Below are positions 19,486-28,234 of a stretch of 64,000 nucleotides of DNA, in pieces. Numbering within the stretch: the stretch's first letter is position 1; the number at the start of each line of letters is the position of its first letter. Made by a program: the position numbers and the translations under genes. The stretch covers positions 1 through 64,000 of the forward strand of contig JAICNG010000002.1 of NCBI GenBank assembly GCA_025931335.1. Direction: 5' to 3'. The stretch comes from Gemmatimonadaceae bacterium (GTDB taxonomy: Bacteria; Gemmatimonadota; Gemmatimonadetes; Gemmatimonadales; Gemmatimonadaceae). The notes below the pieces were generated by a model that searched no databases, was not told the origin of the DNA, and was given only the letters and a program-made list of their open reading frames with translations.

Positions 19486-20550
19486 ATGCCTCCACGACGA
19501 CGTAAGCGGCTCGACCCCGCCGTGTTCAACCTGCCGGTCGAGAAGATGCGGCAGGGGTACTACTCGGATAAATACTTCGTTCGGGCACGCGAGATCTTGC
19601 GGGCCGATGGCCACTCGCCGAGGGTGACGATGCAGGTGTTCGGCAAGACGCAGGCGTTTCTCGGCGGGATGGACGAGGCGATCGCGATTCTCAAGCTGTG
19701 CGCCGACGACTGGAGCGCGCTCGACGTCCATGCGCTCTACGATGGCGATCGGATCGAGCCGTGGGAGACGGTGATGCTGATCGAAGGCCCGTACGATGCC
19801 TTCGCGCATCTCGAGACGCTCTACCTTGGCGTGCTGGCGCGGCGCACGCGTGTAGGAACGAACGTGCGAGCGGTGGTGGAGGCGGCCCGTCCGAAGCAGG
19901 TGATGTTCTTCCCTGCCCGTCACGATCACTGGCTGGTGCAGACGGGCGACGGCTACGCCGCGCACATCGCCGGGGCGATCGGCGTGTCGACCGACGCCCA
20001 GGCGAGCTGGTGGGGCTCGTCAGGCATCGGGACGGTGCCGCACGCCCTGATCGCCGCCTATCACGGCGACACCGTGCTCGCGACGCAGAAGTTCGCCGAG
20101 TACATGGATCCGGAGGTGCAGATCATCACGCTCGTCGACTATGACAACGACTGCGTGGCGACGAGCCTCGACGTGGCTCGGACGCTGGGCGATCGGCTGT
20201 GGGGAGTGCGGATCGATACCTCCGAGAATCTGGTCGACAAATCGATCGTTCCGGTGATGGGCTCGTTCCGCCCGACGGGCGTGAACCCGCATCTCGTCTG
20301 GAACGTCCGGAACGCGCTCGACACGGAGGGCTTCGGCCACGTGAAGATCGTGGTCTCCGGCGGGTTCACGGCCGAGAAGATCCGGTTCTTCGAGGAGCAG
20401 CTGGTGCCGGTGGACGCCTACGGCGTGGGCTCATCGCTGTTCGCCGGCCGTTTCGATTTCACGGCCGACATCGTCCTGTTAGAGGGAGGGCGCCAGGGCA
20501 AGGTCGGCCGGGAGTTTCGGCCGAACAAGCGGCTGGAGAAGGTGAAGTAG
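19486..20550 (+). CDS. Nicotinate phosphoribosyltransferase-family protein
   Basis: FNLPVEKMRQGYYSDKYF...IGTVPHALIAAYHGDTVLATQKFAE...GVRIDTSENLVDKS...VSGGFTAEKIRFFEE. Confidence 0.9.
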   Translation: MPPRRRKRLDPAVFNLPVEKMRQGYYSDKYFVRAREILRADGHSPRVTMQVFGKTQAFLGGMDEAIAILKLCADDWSALDVHALYDGDRIEPWETVMLIEGPYDAFAHLETLYLGVLARRTRVGTNVRAVVEAARPKQVMFFPARHDHWLVQTGDGYAAHIAGAIGVSTDAQASWWGSSGIGTVPHALIAAYHGDTVLATQKFAEYMDPEVQIITLVDYDNDCVATSLDVARTLGDRLWGVRIDTSENLVDKSIVPVMGSFRPTGVNPHLVWNVRNALDTEGFGHVKIVVSGGFTAEKIRFFEEQLVPVDAYGVGSSLFAGRFDFTADIVLLEGGRQGKVGREFRPNKRLEKVK

Positions 20551-20559
20551 AGAAGGAGC

Positions 20560-20662
20560 GATTGCGGAGTGCGGATTGCGAGTTGCGGTTGCGTACCTCC
20601 AACCGCATCGCGGCCCGACCGAAGGCCTCCTGCAATCCGGACTCCGCAATCCACAATCCGGA
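20560..20662. repeat. GATTGCGG-word inverted repeat, copy B
   Basis: gattgcggagtgcggattgcgagttgcgg...tgcaatccggactccgcaatccacaatccgg. Confidence 0.75.
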
Positions 20663-20670
20663 GACCCTCA

Positions 20671-21039
20671 GTGGCCCGAACGCAGCTCACCGGCGCCGGC
20701 ACCCAGCTGATCCACACGCTGGAGGAGGCCGCCACGTACCTGCAGCGGCTGCACGGCATCGTCGAGAAAATGGCGATGGCGCACAGGCTTCAGCAGCCCA
20801 CCGGCCCGTTCGCACAGCAGCTGCGCCGGGCGGCGACTCCGCTCGTGGGGATGCTGAAGGTTCAGTACTCCTTTCTGGCCGACCAGGTATCGGGGCTGAT
20901 CCTCATCGCCACGCGCGGCGGGAACGAGCAACGCAAGGTTTCCGCGCTCCGTGAAGGCGTGGCGCAGCTGCGCGCGCAGCTCGAGGTCGCGACCAACAAG
21001 GTCTACGAGCAACACGCAGTCGAGAGCAACGAGGACTGA
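20671..21039 (+). CDS. Hypothetical protein
   Basis: GTG start after repeat B; coherent helical protein (GTQLIHTLEEAATYLQRLHGIVEKMAMAHRL). Confidence 0.6.
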   Translation: MARTQLTGAGTQLIHTLEEAATYLQRLHGIVEKMAMAHRLQQPTGPFAQQLRRAATPLVGMLKVQYSFLADQVSGLILIATRGGNEQRKVSALREGVAQLRAQLEVATNKVYEQHAVESNED

Positions 21040-21070
21040 GGAGCGAGCGCACCCCGCTCGCTCCTCAGTC
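21034..21070. terminator. Bidirectional hairpin between convergent genes
   Basis: Perfect 16-bp inverted repeat GACTGAGGAGCGAGCG (21034-21049)/CGCTCGCTCCTCAGTC (21055-21070), 5-nt loop. Confidence 0.75.
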
Positions 21071-21075
21071 CTCAG

Positions 21076-22362
21076 TCAGAGTCCGAACAGCTCCCGCGCC
21101 ATTCGAGCGTAGGGTTCAGCCTGTCCCGTGCCCGCCTCGCGGCGAAGGCGTCGCGTGGGGTCGTGGAGCAGGTGGTTCATGAGCGACACCGACAGGTGCT
21201 CGACCTGCTCGCGCGCCGTATCGTCCAGCATCGGCAGGCGCTGTAGCGCGCGCGCGAGCTCGCGGCGGCGAATGGCGTCGGCGTGCTGACGCAGCTCGCG
21301 CAGCAGGGGCTCGAGCGCCATGCCCTCGCGCCACCGCTCGAAGCGCGCCGTCTCCTCGCTCACGATCTGCTCCACCCGGGGAATCTCGGCGCGGCGTTCG
21401 GCCAGTCCGCACTGCACGCGGTCTCGCAGGTCATCCACGTCGAACACCCGGACGCCAGGGAGCTCCCGCACGGCGGGATCGATGTCTCTGGGAACGGCGA
21501 TGTCGATGCAGACCAGCGGACGACCGGGTCGCTCGCCCATAGCGTCGCGCACCAGTGCCGGGCTGATGATCGTGTGCGGTGCGCCGGTCGACGTGATGAC
21601 GATGTCGGCCCACACGATCCCCTCACGCAGGAACTCGACGCTCATCCCTCGCCCGTTCGACGCCTGTGCGAGCTCGTGGGCGCGGTGGTATGTTCGATTC
21701 ACCACGGCGATCTGCCAGTCCCCTCGGGCGCGCAACGCGGCCGCAGCGCGCTCGCCCATCTTCCCCGCTCCGACGACGAGCACGTGTCGTCCCCCGCCCT
21801 CGATGGCGACGCGCTCGGCGAGCTCGACCGCGACGGAGCCGATGCTCGCCGCGTTCCGCGCGATCTCCGTTTCGGCGCGGGCGCGCCGGCCCGCACGGAT
21901 CGCCGTCCGGAAGAGCATCGACAACACGGGACCTGCCGCGCCAACGCGATGCGCAGACTGGTAAGCGCGATCGACCTGCCCAAGCACCTCGGATTCTCCG
22001 AGCACCACCGAGCGCAGGCCGGCGGCCACACTGCACAGATGCGTCACCGCGTCGACGGCCGTCAGGCACTGGACGTATGGCTGGAACTGCGCGCGATTGA
22101 CCGCGCGCGTCTCGGCGAGAAAGTCGGCCAGCGCCGAGCGGGACGCGACCACGTCATCGTCGGTGCCGCGGACGACCGCGTAGAGCTCCACCCGGTGGCA
22201 CGTCGAGAGGATCGCGAGCTCCGCGACAGGCCAGTGCGATTCCGCACGCTTGTGCATCGCGCGGGCCAACGCCGTCTCGAGCGCCGCCGTGTCGTACGCC
22301 AGCCGCTCACGAACCGTCAGTGGAGCGGCCGTGTGACTGAGGCTCAGACAGAGCAGCGTCAT
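21076..22362 (-). CDS. hemA: Glutamyl-tRNA reductase
   Basis: LCLSLSHTAAPLTVRERLAY, LSTCHRVELYAV, VLGESEVLGQVDRAY, VVGAGKMGERAA, STGAPHTIISP. Confidence 0.96.
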   Translation of the reverse strand: MTLLCLSLSHTAAPLTVRERLAYDTAALETALARAMHKRAESHWPVAELAILSTCHRVELYAVVRGTDDDVVASRSALADFLAETRAVNRAQFQPYVQCLTAVDAVTHLCSVAAGLRSVVLGESEVLGQVDRAYQSAHRVGAAGPVLSMLFRTAIRAGRRARAETEIARNAASIGSVAVELAERVAIEGGGRHVLVVGAGKMGERAAAALRARGDWQIAVVNRTYHRAHELAQASNGRGMSVEFLREGIVWADIVITSTGAPHTIISPALVRDAMGERPGRPLVCIDIAVPRDIDPAVRELPGVRVFDVDDLRDRVQCGLAERRAEIPRVEQIVSEETARFERWREGMALEPLLRELRQHADAIRRRELARALQRLPMLDDTAREQVEHLSVSLMNHLLHDPTRRLRREAGTGQAEPYARMARELFGL

Positions 22363-22982
22363 GGCCGGCTCATCGCAGCGCGCCGCTCCGCCCACCGGGC
22401 GGGGAGCGGGTACGTATAGCGCACGGTGAGACACCCCGGTCGCAATCCGGTACAGTAGTACCCCAGCACTTCCATGCTCGCGAATCGGCCGTCGCGCGTG
22501 CGCACGACGTAGGCGTGGCCCGCCGGCTCGAGCAGATGGGTCAGCATGCTGTACCGATACCAGCGCCGAATCGCCGCGTTGCTCGTGTCCTGCGCGGCAA
22601 CGTTGACCACGAAGCCGTCATCGGGCGCATGGCGCACGTCCTCGAATCGCCTCGGCCCGAGGTCGGCGATCGCATCCGAGGCGATCACCATGTAGCGTCG
22701 AACCGCGACGTCCCATCCGGCGGTGTCCGGCGGCGCGACGACGCCGCCACGATCGAAATCGACGTACTGCCACACCGTCGCGTCGGTCGCATCGACGGTG
22801 ATGGTGTCATCGTGACGCGACCTCGAATCCGGCGACGCGGTCGTGTGCGGAGTGGGATCGAAGGTTGGCACCGAGCGCTTCGTCACCGACGATAGCACGA
22901 GGTAGCCAGTGACGAAGATGAATAGCGCGAAGCCCCCGAGCAGCAGGAGCGGGGGGCGGGACGGTCTTTCCGCATCCGGCAT
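22359..22982 (-). CDS. Membrane-anchored HmuY-like protein
   Basis: N-terminal TM; VWQYVDFDRGGVV...GWDVAVRRYMVIASDA...AYVVRTRDGRFASMEVLGYYCTG...GCLTVRYTYP resembles HmuY-family haem-binding fold; ATGA overlap with hemA start. Confidence 0.65.
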   Translation of the reverse strand: MPDAERPSRPPLLLLGGFALFIFVTGYLVLSSVTKRSVPTFDPTPHTTASPDSRSRHDDTITVDATDATVWQYVDFDRGGVVAPPDTAGWDVAVRRYMVIASDAIADLGPRRFEDVRHAPDDGFVVNVAAQDTSNAAIRRWYRYSMLTHLLEPAGHAYVVRTRDGRFASMEVLGYYCTGLRPGCLTVRYTYPLPARWAERRAAMSRP

Positions 22983-23048
22983 GCGGCCGTATGATACCGG
23001 GCACCGCACGCATGTCAATCGGGGCTGCCCTTTCATGGAGGCGCGACC

Positions 23049-23438
23049 ATGGACGTGCCGATGGAGCGGGTGAATGCGGCGAAGAACGCGGCGCTCTGGA
23101 CGCTGAAGGTTGTGCTCGCGGCCGTGTTCTTTGTGGTCGGAATCCAGAAGCTTCTCGGCGGAACGGCCTGGGTTCAGCTCTTCGCGATGGCCGGCTATCC
23201 AGAGTGGTTCCGGACGGTGGTGGGCGCCATCGAAACGGCGGGTGGTGTCGCACTCCTGATCCCCGCGCTCGCCGCGTACGCGGCCATCGCGCTGGCCGTC
23301 GTTATGTTCGGCGCCACCTTCACACAGCTGGTGAGCGGCGCTGGGTGGGATGCGCTCGCGTCGTTGGCGCTGCTGGTGGCGCTGGTCGTCGTCGCTCGGT
23401 TGCGCTGGTCACACGCGCTGCACGAGACGCGGCAGTGA
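23049..23438 (+). CDS. DoxX-family membrane protein
   Basis: VVFFVVGIQKLLGGTAWVQLFAMAGYPEWFRTVVGAIETAGGVALLIP. Confidence 0.85.
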   Translation: MDVPMERVNAAKNAALWTLKVVLAAVFFVVGIQKLLGGTAWVQLFAMAGYPEWFRTVVGAIETAGGVALLIPALAAYAAIALAVVMFGATFTQLVSGAGWDALASLALLVALVVVARLRWSHALHETRQ

Positions 23439-23836
23439 CGGCCGTCCCGGTCGGATCGACGGCGCCTCTGGACCGGCGCGCGGCGAAGTTCCGGCAGGCG
23501 GCGTTCGTGTACCTGCATGTGGCCATTCTCTACGAGGCCGCGGCCCTGGCGATGATGCGTCGCGGCATGCTCCCGTCGCGGTTCGGCCCTCCGTGGATCT
23601 GGATGCTCGCCGGCGCCGTCGTGGCGGCGCTGGTATTCATCGGACTCGTCCGCTGGCAGAACGTGTGGTTCGCGCGCGCCGTGTGGGCGATCCACGGCTT
23701 GCGAGTTCCGGCGCTGGTGAGCGGCGCCTTTTTCGCCGACGAAGCGCCGCGCATGTCCTCGGCGTTTTATCTGACCGCGCTGGTGGTGGTGGTCATCAAT
23801 CTGTGGATGCTCGCGCGCGCGGGATGGGACCTGTGA
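23435..23836 (+). CDS. Hypothetical membrane protein
   Basis: GTGA overlap with DoxX stop; several TM segments. Confidence 0.75.
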   Translation: MTAVPVGSTAPLDRRAAKFRQAAFVYLHVAILYEAAALAMMRRGMLPSRFGPPWIWMLAGAVVAALVFIGLVRWQNVWFARAVWAIHGLRVPALVSGAFFADEAPRMSSAFYLTALVVVVINLWMLARAGWDL

Positions 23837-24669
23837 GCTTCCGGACGTATCGCGAGGTCACCGGGGATGACCGGTCCCAACTCGGGGAGCAGGTCGCCGC
23901 CCAACGGGAACGCGTGCACGATCGACTGCGCGACGTCACGCGAGTCGTCGCGATCATGAGCGGCAAGGGTGGCGTGGGAAAGAGCTTCGTGACCGCCGCG
24001 ATCGCGCGCGGGCTCGCGCGTCGCATGCCCCGTGGCGTCGGGGTGTTGGACGCGGACCTGTCGAGCCCCACCACGGGACGCCTGCTCGACGCGCGCGGGC
24101 CCTTGCGCATCGACGAGCACGGGGTGCATCCGGCGCGCGGGAGTGGAGGTGTGGTCGTCTGCTCGATGGATCTGCTGCTCGAGGACGGCGCGCCACTCGC
24201 CTGGCGGGAGCCGGCGAGCGAGCGCTTCGTCTGGCGAGGCACGCTCGAAGCCGGCGCGTTGCGCGAGTTCCTCGCCGACGTGGTGTGGGGTGAGCTCGAC
24301 GTCCTGCTCATCGATCTGCCGCCCGGAACCGACCGCCTCGACGACCTCACGGAGCTCGTGCCGACGCTCGCCGGGGTGATCGCGGTGACGATCCCGAGCG
24401 AGGAGTCGCGCCGCTCGGTGGAGCGTGCGATGCGCCGCGCCGCGCAGGCAGGCGTGCGACTGATCGGCGTCGTGGAGAATATGAGCGGGTACGCGTGCGC
24501 TCGGTGCGGCGCGATCGCCCCGCTCCACGAGGGGAGCGCGGGTTCCATGCTCGCCGAGACGTTCGGCGTTCCGCTTCTCTACCGGCTCCCATTCCTGCCC
24601 GGCGACAGCGCCGATCGACCCGCGGTCCTCGACGCGCTCACCGCCTCGTGTCTGGCGGCGCTGCCGTGA
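23833..24669 (+). CDS. Mrp/NBP35-type P-loop ATPase
   Basis: SGKGGVGKSFVTAAIARGL, DADLSSPTTGRLL, DVLLIDLPPGTDR, CxxC (YACARCG); GTGA overlap. Confidence 0.9.
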   Translation: MSFRTYREVTGDDRSQLGEQVAAQRERVHDRLRDVTRVVAIMSGKGGVGKSFVTAAIARGLARRMPRGVGVLDADLSSPTTGRLLDARGPLRIDEHGVHPARGSGGVVVCSMDLLLEDGAPLAWREPASERFVWRGTLEAGALREFLADVVWGELDVLLIDLPPGTDRLDDLTELVPTLAGVIAVTIPSEESRRSVERAMRRAAQAGVRLIGVVENMSGYACARCGAIAPLHEGSAGSMLAETFGVPLLYRLPFLPGDSADRPAVLDALTASCLAALP

Positions 24670-25112
24670 AGTTCCTCTGCATTGAATGCGATGCGCAGAT
24701 GCGTTTCGAGGAGCGCCAGCAGCCCGGCGACGGGACGTTCGCCGCGGCGTTCGCGTGCGATCGATGCGGCCGGCGGATTGCCATGCTGGCGAACCCCATG
24801 GAAACCCAGCTCGTCGAATCGTTGGGGGTGAAGATCGGCGGGCGTACGCTCGAGCCGGAGCCGATGGAGATCGTGCGGGGAGCGCTCGTGGCTCGCGAGG
24901 GCGCGTTCGTCGACGAGTCCGGCCTGAGCGACGGGCGTGTGCGTCCCCGCTTCAGCGATGAGAGCCAGGAGCGGCTGGCGCGCGTGCCGAGCTTCGTGCG
25001 TGGAATGGTGAAGCGGCTCTACACCGAGTACGCCGTCGAGCGCGGTATCGCCGAGATCACGCCGGACGTCATGGATCGCGCGCGAAGCGAGCTCGGCCTG
25101 GAGGGCATGTGA
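24666..25112 (+). CDS. Zinc-ribbon-like protein with C-terminal PCP_red domain
   Basis: CIECDAQM/CDRCGRR pair; VPSFVRGMVKRLYTEYAVERGIAEITPDVMDRARSELG matches the BchB C-terminal PCP_red type. Confidence 0.75.
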   Translation: MKFLCIECDAQMRFEERQQPGDGTFAAAFACDRCGRRIAMLANPMETQLVESLGVKIGGRTLEPEPMEIVRGALVAREGAFVDESGLSDGRVRPRFSDESQERLARVPSFVRGMVKRLYTEYAVERGIAEITPDVMDRARSELGLEGM

Positions 25113-25354
25113 GCGCGTCGCGCGACGGGCGTATCGCGCACGGGTTGCGCCTATGCATCGATCGGTCGCTCTGTGTCGGTTTTGGCGACTGTGTCGACAT
25201 CGCGCCCGAGGCATTCCAGCTCGACGACGACAGCATCGCGATTCTGATCGATCCCGACCGCGTGGATCGCGAGCGGCTGCTCAGGGCGTGCGACGCGTGC
25301 CCGGTCGATGCGATTACGGTGTGGGGGGAGGACGGGGCGCAGCTCGTTCCCTAA
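25109..25354 (+). CDS. Ferredoxin
   Basis: RSLCVGFGDCVDIAPEAFQLDDDS...LLRACDACPVDAITV; ATG overlaps the preceding stop. Confidence 0.85.
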   Translation: MSASRDGRIAHGLRLCIDRSLCVGFGDCVDIAPEAFQLDDDSIAILIDPDRVDRERLLRACDACPVDAITVWGEDGAQLVP

Positions 25355-25359
25355 CGACC

Positions 25360-25463
25360 AAGAACCCGGGATCAGGGGATCGCGGGGTCGAGGGATCGAG
25401 GGCGCACCACAGGTCACCGCGCCCTGATCCCCTGACCCCGCGATCCCCTGATCCCGGGTTCTT
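25360..25463. repeat. Long inverted repeat with perfect 30-bp outer arms
   Basis: AAGAACCCGGGATCAGGGGATCGCGGGGTC (25360-25389) is exactly complementary to 25434-25463; imperfect inner arms follow. Confidence 0.95.
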
Positions 25464-25977
25464 ACGCCCTCTGCCGCCTCGTCGCCGCATCGACCGCGCT
25501 CGCCGGTTGACCCGAGAGCGAGCTCGGGGAATTGACATGAGCACCCTCGTCGACGCTGACACCGAGTCGCGCGATCAGCTCTCCCCCTAACCACCCTGTC
25601 ACACCGATCAGGATGACGCCAACGACACCCAGGCCGATCGCCATTGGGGAGGGCGTCGAGGGCGCGAGCAGGCGCGAGAACCAGCTCATCCCGAAGAGCA
25701 GGAGGACGAACGAGTTTCCGAATCCGTGAAAGAGCCCGATCCGCTTCGCGCGCGTGCCCTTGGGAATGCCGAACCAATCGATCACACCGAAGAGCGCCGC
25801 TGCAAGCCCACCGATGAGCCCTGCCGAGATCATCCCGAACGAGACGTCGCCCCACCGCGGGTTGTCGGTGAAGATCTGAATCACGTCGAAGATGACCGCG
25901 GTCGTCAGCAAGCCCACCGGGAACACGATCAGCATGGGGTGAATGGCGTGACCGAACAGCGTGGCGCGGCTTCTCAT
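25462..25977 (-). CDS. DUF2231-type membrane protein
   Basis: FGHAIHPMLIVFPVGLLTTAVIFDVIQIF with further TM segments. Confidence 0.8.
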   Translation of the reverse strand: MRSRATLFGHAIHPMLIVFPVGLLTTAVIFDVIQIFTDNPRWGDVSFGMISAGLIGGLAAALFGVIDWFGIPKGTRAKRIGLFHGFGNSFVLLLFGMSWFSRLLAPSTPSPMAIGLGVVGVILIGVTGWLGGELIARLGVSVDEGAHVNSPSSLSGQPASAVDAATRRQRA

Positions 25978-26114
25978 GACGTCGCTCCTTGCAAGCGGTG
26001 GTAGGGCGCGCGACGCCGTCACGCGTCGCAATATCCGCTCCCGCCCAACCCGCTTGACAGGCTTGGCCACGTCCCGCATACTCGCCGCGGCAAATTGCCG
26101 GGCGTGCGGGCGCG

Positions 26115-28211
26115 GTGTTCCTTTCGGCGTCGAGGCCACGCACTGAAGCGGTCACGGTTCCCACCGATCCCCTTGCCGAAGGCGGACGCGTGTATAGGGA
26201 AATCTTTGTGCCCGTCGACAACTCTCAGCACTCCGACTGGGCCGTGGAGCGCGCGATCGAGCTCTGTCAGCAATCCGGCGGGCGGATCACCGGGAATCAC
26301 GTGTACGCGGCGCGACTCCACGACATCCGCTTCCGCCAGCTCGAGACCGGCCTCCCGGCGCAGTTCCAGACGCCCGAGGAGATCAAGCGCCAGCGCAAGG
26401 TTCACGACAAGCTCATCGAGAAGGGGCTCCAGCTCATAGCTGACAGCTTTCTCGACCAGCTCGGAAAGCGCTGCGAGGCGGCAAACGTGCCGCTCACCCG
26501 CCAACTCCTCGAAGGCATCAACTACGAGGAGATCGTCAATGAAGTGAATCGCGGGGAAGGCCGACTGCCCGGCCTCATCGGCTTCGACCCCAATCGCGCG
26601 GCGAGCTACGACGGCGGCGAGAGTGGGCGCGGCGACGTGCGGCTTGGCGCCGATGGTCGCATCGTCGCCGAGGAGGAGGACCCGGCCGCGAAGATCGTCG
26701 GCACCTCCGGCCGCCGATACGATCTCGTCGCGCTTGGTGCGCACGGGCTCGGGCGACAACAGCTGAGCCAGCTGGGCGGCGTCGTCGCGCGGAGCCTCCG
26801 CGGCATTGAGAAGGACATGCTGATCGTGCGCGATGACACGCCCTTGGCCGGGGGGCGATTCCTCGTCTGCATCGACGGCTCGTCGTACAGTTACCGCGCC
26901 ATGCGCATGGCGCTCGAGCTGGCGCAATCGTTCGGCGGGTCGTTGTACGTGTGCAGCGCCTTCGACGTCGAGTATCACCACGTCGTCTTCAACAACATCA
27001 AGGACGTTCTCTCCGTGCAGGCGTCGAAGGTGTTCAAGTTCGAAGAGCAGGAAGAGCTGCACAACAACATCATCGACAAGGGCCTGCTCAAGCTCTGTCA
27101 GGCGAATCTCAAGCGCGCGCAGGTGATGGCGCAGGAATTCCCCGACGTTCCGATCACGACGCAGATCCTCGTCGGCAAGCCGTTCCAGGTAGTCATGCAG
27201 TGGGCTGACGAAGTGCATCCGTCGCTCCTCGTGCTCGCGCGCCACGGCGCGCATCGCATCGAGGGCACCGAGGTGGGCTCGCAGGCGGACAACCTCCTGC
27301 GACTTGCGCCGTGCAACGTGCTGCTTATCGGCACCGTCGGGGTGCGCCCGGAAGACATCCCCTGGATCGAGGAAGACGGCGTTGCTTCGCTCCCATGGGC
27401 GCCGGAGGCCGAAGTACGCATCCTGCGCGTGCCGCCGTTCGCGCAGGGAATCGCCCGCAAGGCGGTGGAAGAGTTCGTGCTCGAGCACGGCGGCGACATT
27501 GTCACGAACCGGCTCCTCGATGAAGCGATCCGCAAGCTGCTCCCGACCCACATGCAGCTCATCATGGGCATCGGGAGCGCGGAGGAGATCGCGCTCGCCG
27601 AATTGAAGGCCGACGAGCAGATGAAGCGGACGAAGGTCGAAGGACACGACGAGGACCCAGAGCCCGCCGAAGCCCTCGTCGAGGTCAAGTGCCCGGTTAC
27701 AGGTCGGGTCGGCACGCGCGCGCGCGTCGCCACCGACCCGATCGTGTGGACGCACGAAGCGTGGACGCGGCTGCAGCTCGTGCCGTTGATCGCGCGCCCG
27801 CTGGCGCGCAACACGGTGGAGCGGTTCGCGCGCGGCCACGACATCTGGCGCGTCACGACGCGCGTCATGGATGAGAACAAGCAGGCGATGATCGAGGCCG
27901 ACGAGTTCGACGTCGACACGATGATGGTGATGTTCACGGAGCTGCGTGCGCGACAGATTCGCGCCGAGGCCGAGGGCGGCGACGCGCTATCCCCGGAGAT
28001 GCGTCGGTTCATCGAAGAGGCAAAGGCGTCCGGCGTCACCCGCTGCCCGATCCGGGACATCGAAGAGAACATGGCGAAGTGTCCCGTCGATTTCCAAACG
28101 GCGACACCCGCGCAAGCCAAGGCGGCTGTCGAGCAGTTGATGGCAGGCGCGGACGCCGTGTCCGACGTGTCTCCTTCCTCACTCCTCGTTCCTCGTTCGG
28201 ACATGGGGTAG
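26115..28211 (+). CDS. Universal stress protein (two USP-like domains) with two C-terminal PCP_red-like segments
   Basis: REIFVPVDNSQHSDWAVERAIEL; FLVCIDGSSYSYRAMRMALELAQSF; VPPFAQGIARKAVEEFVLEHGGDIVTNRLLDEAI and PLARNTVERFARGHDIWRVTTRVM. GTG at 26190 is an alternative start. Confidence 0.8.
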   Translation: MFLSASRPRTEAVTVPTDPLAEGGRVYREIFVPVDNSQHSDWAVERAIELCQQSGGRITGNHVYAARLHDIRFRQLETGLPAQFQTPEEIKRQRKVHDKLIEKGLQLIADSFLDQLGKRCEAANVPLTRQLLEGINYEEIVNEVNRGEGRLPGLIGFDPNRAASYDGGESGRGDVRLGADGRIVAEEEDPAAKIVGTSGRRYDLVALGAHGLGRQQLSQLGGVVARSLRGIEKDMLIVRDDTPLAGGRFLVCIDGSSYSYRAMRMALELAQSFGGSLYVCSAFDVEYHHVVFNNIKDVLSVQASKVFKFEEQEELHNNIIDKGLLKLCQANLKRAQVMAQEFPDVPITTQILVGKPFQVVMQWADEVHPSLLVLARHGAHRIEGTEVGSQADNLLRLAPCNVLLIGTVGVRPEDIPWIEEDGVASLPWAPEAEVRILRVPPFAQGIARKAVEEFVLEHGGDIVTNRLLDEAIRKLLPTHMQLIMGIGSAEEIALAELKADEQMKRTKVEGHDEDPEPAEALVEVKCPVTGRVGTRARVATDPIVWTHEAWTRLQLVPLIARPLARNTVERFARGHDIWRVTTRVMDENKQAMIEADEFDVDTMMVMFTELRARQIRAEAEGGDALSPEMRRFIEEAKASGVTRCPIRDIEENMAKCPVDFQTATPAQAKAAVEQLMAGADAVSDVSPSSLLVPRSDMG

Positions 28212-28234
28212 CGTCGCTCGCGCGTTCGCACGGA

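Noticed and set aside
12488-20550. Nicotinamidase and nicotinate phosphoribosyltransferase as one NAD-salvage operon
   Set aside because: They lie on opposite strands and are separated by about 6 kb of other genes; no evidence of co-transcription.
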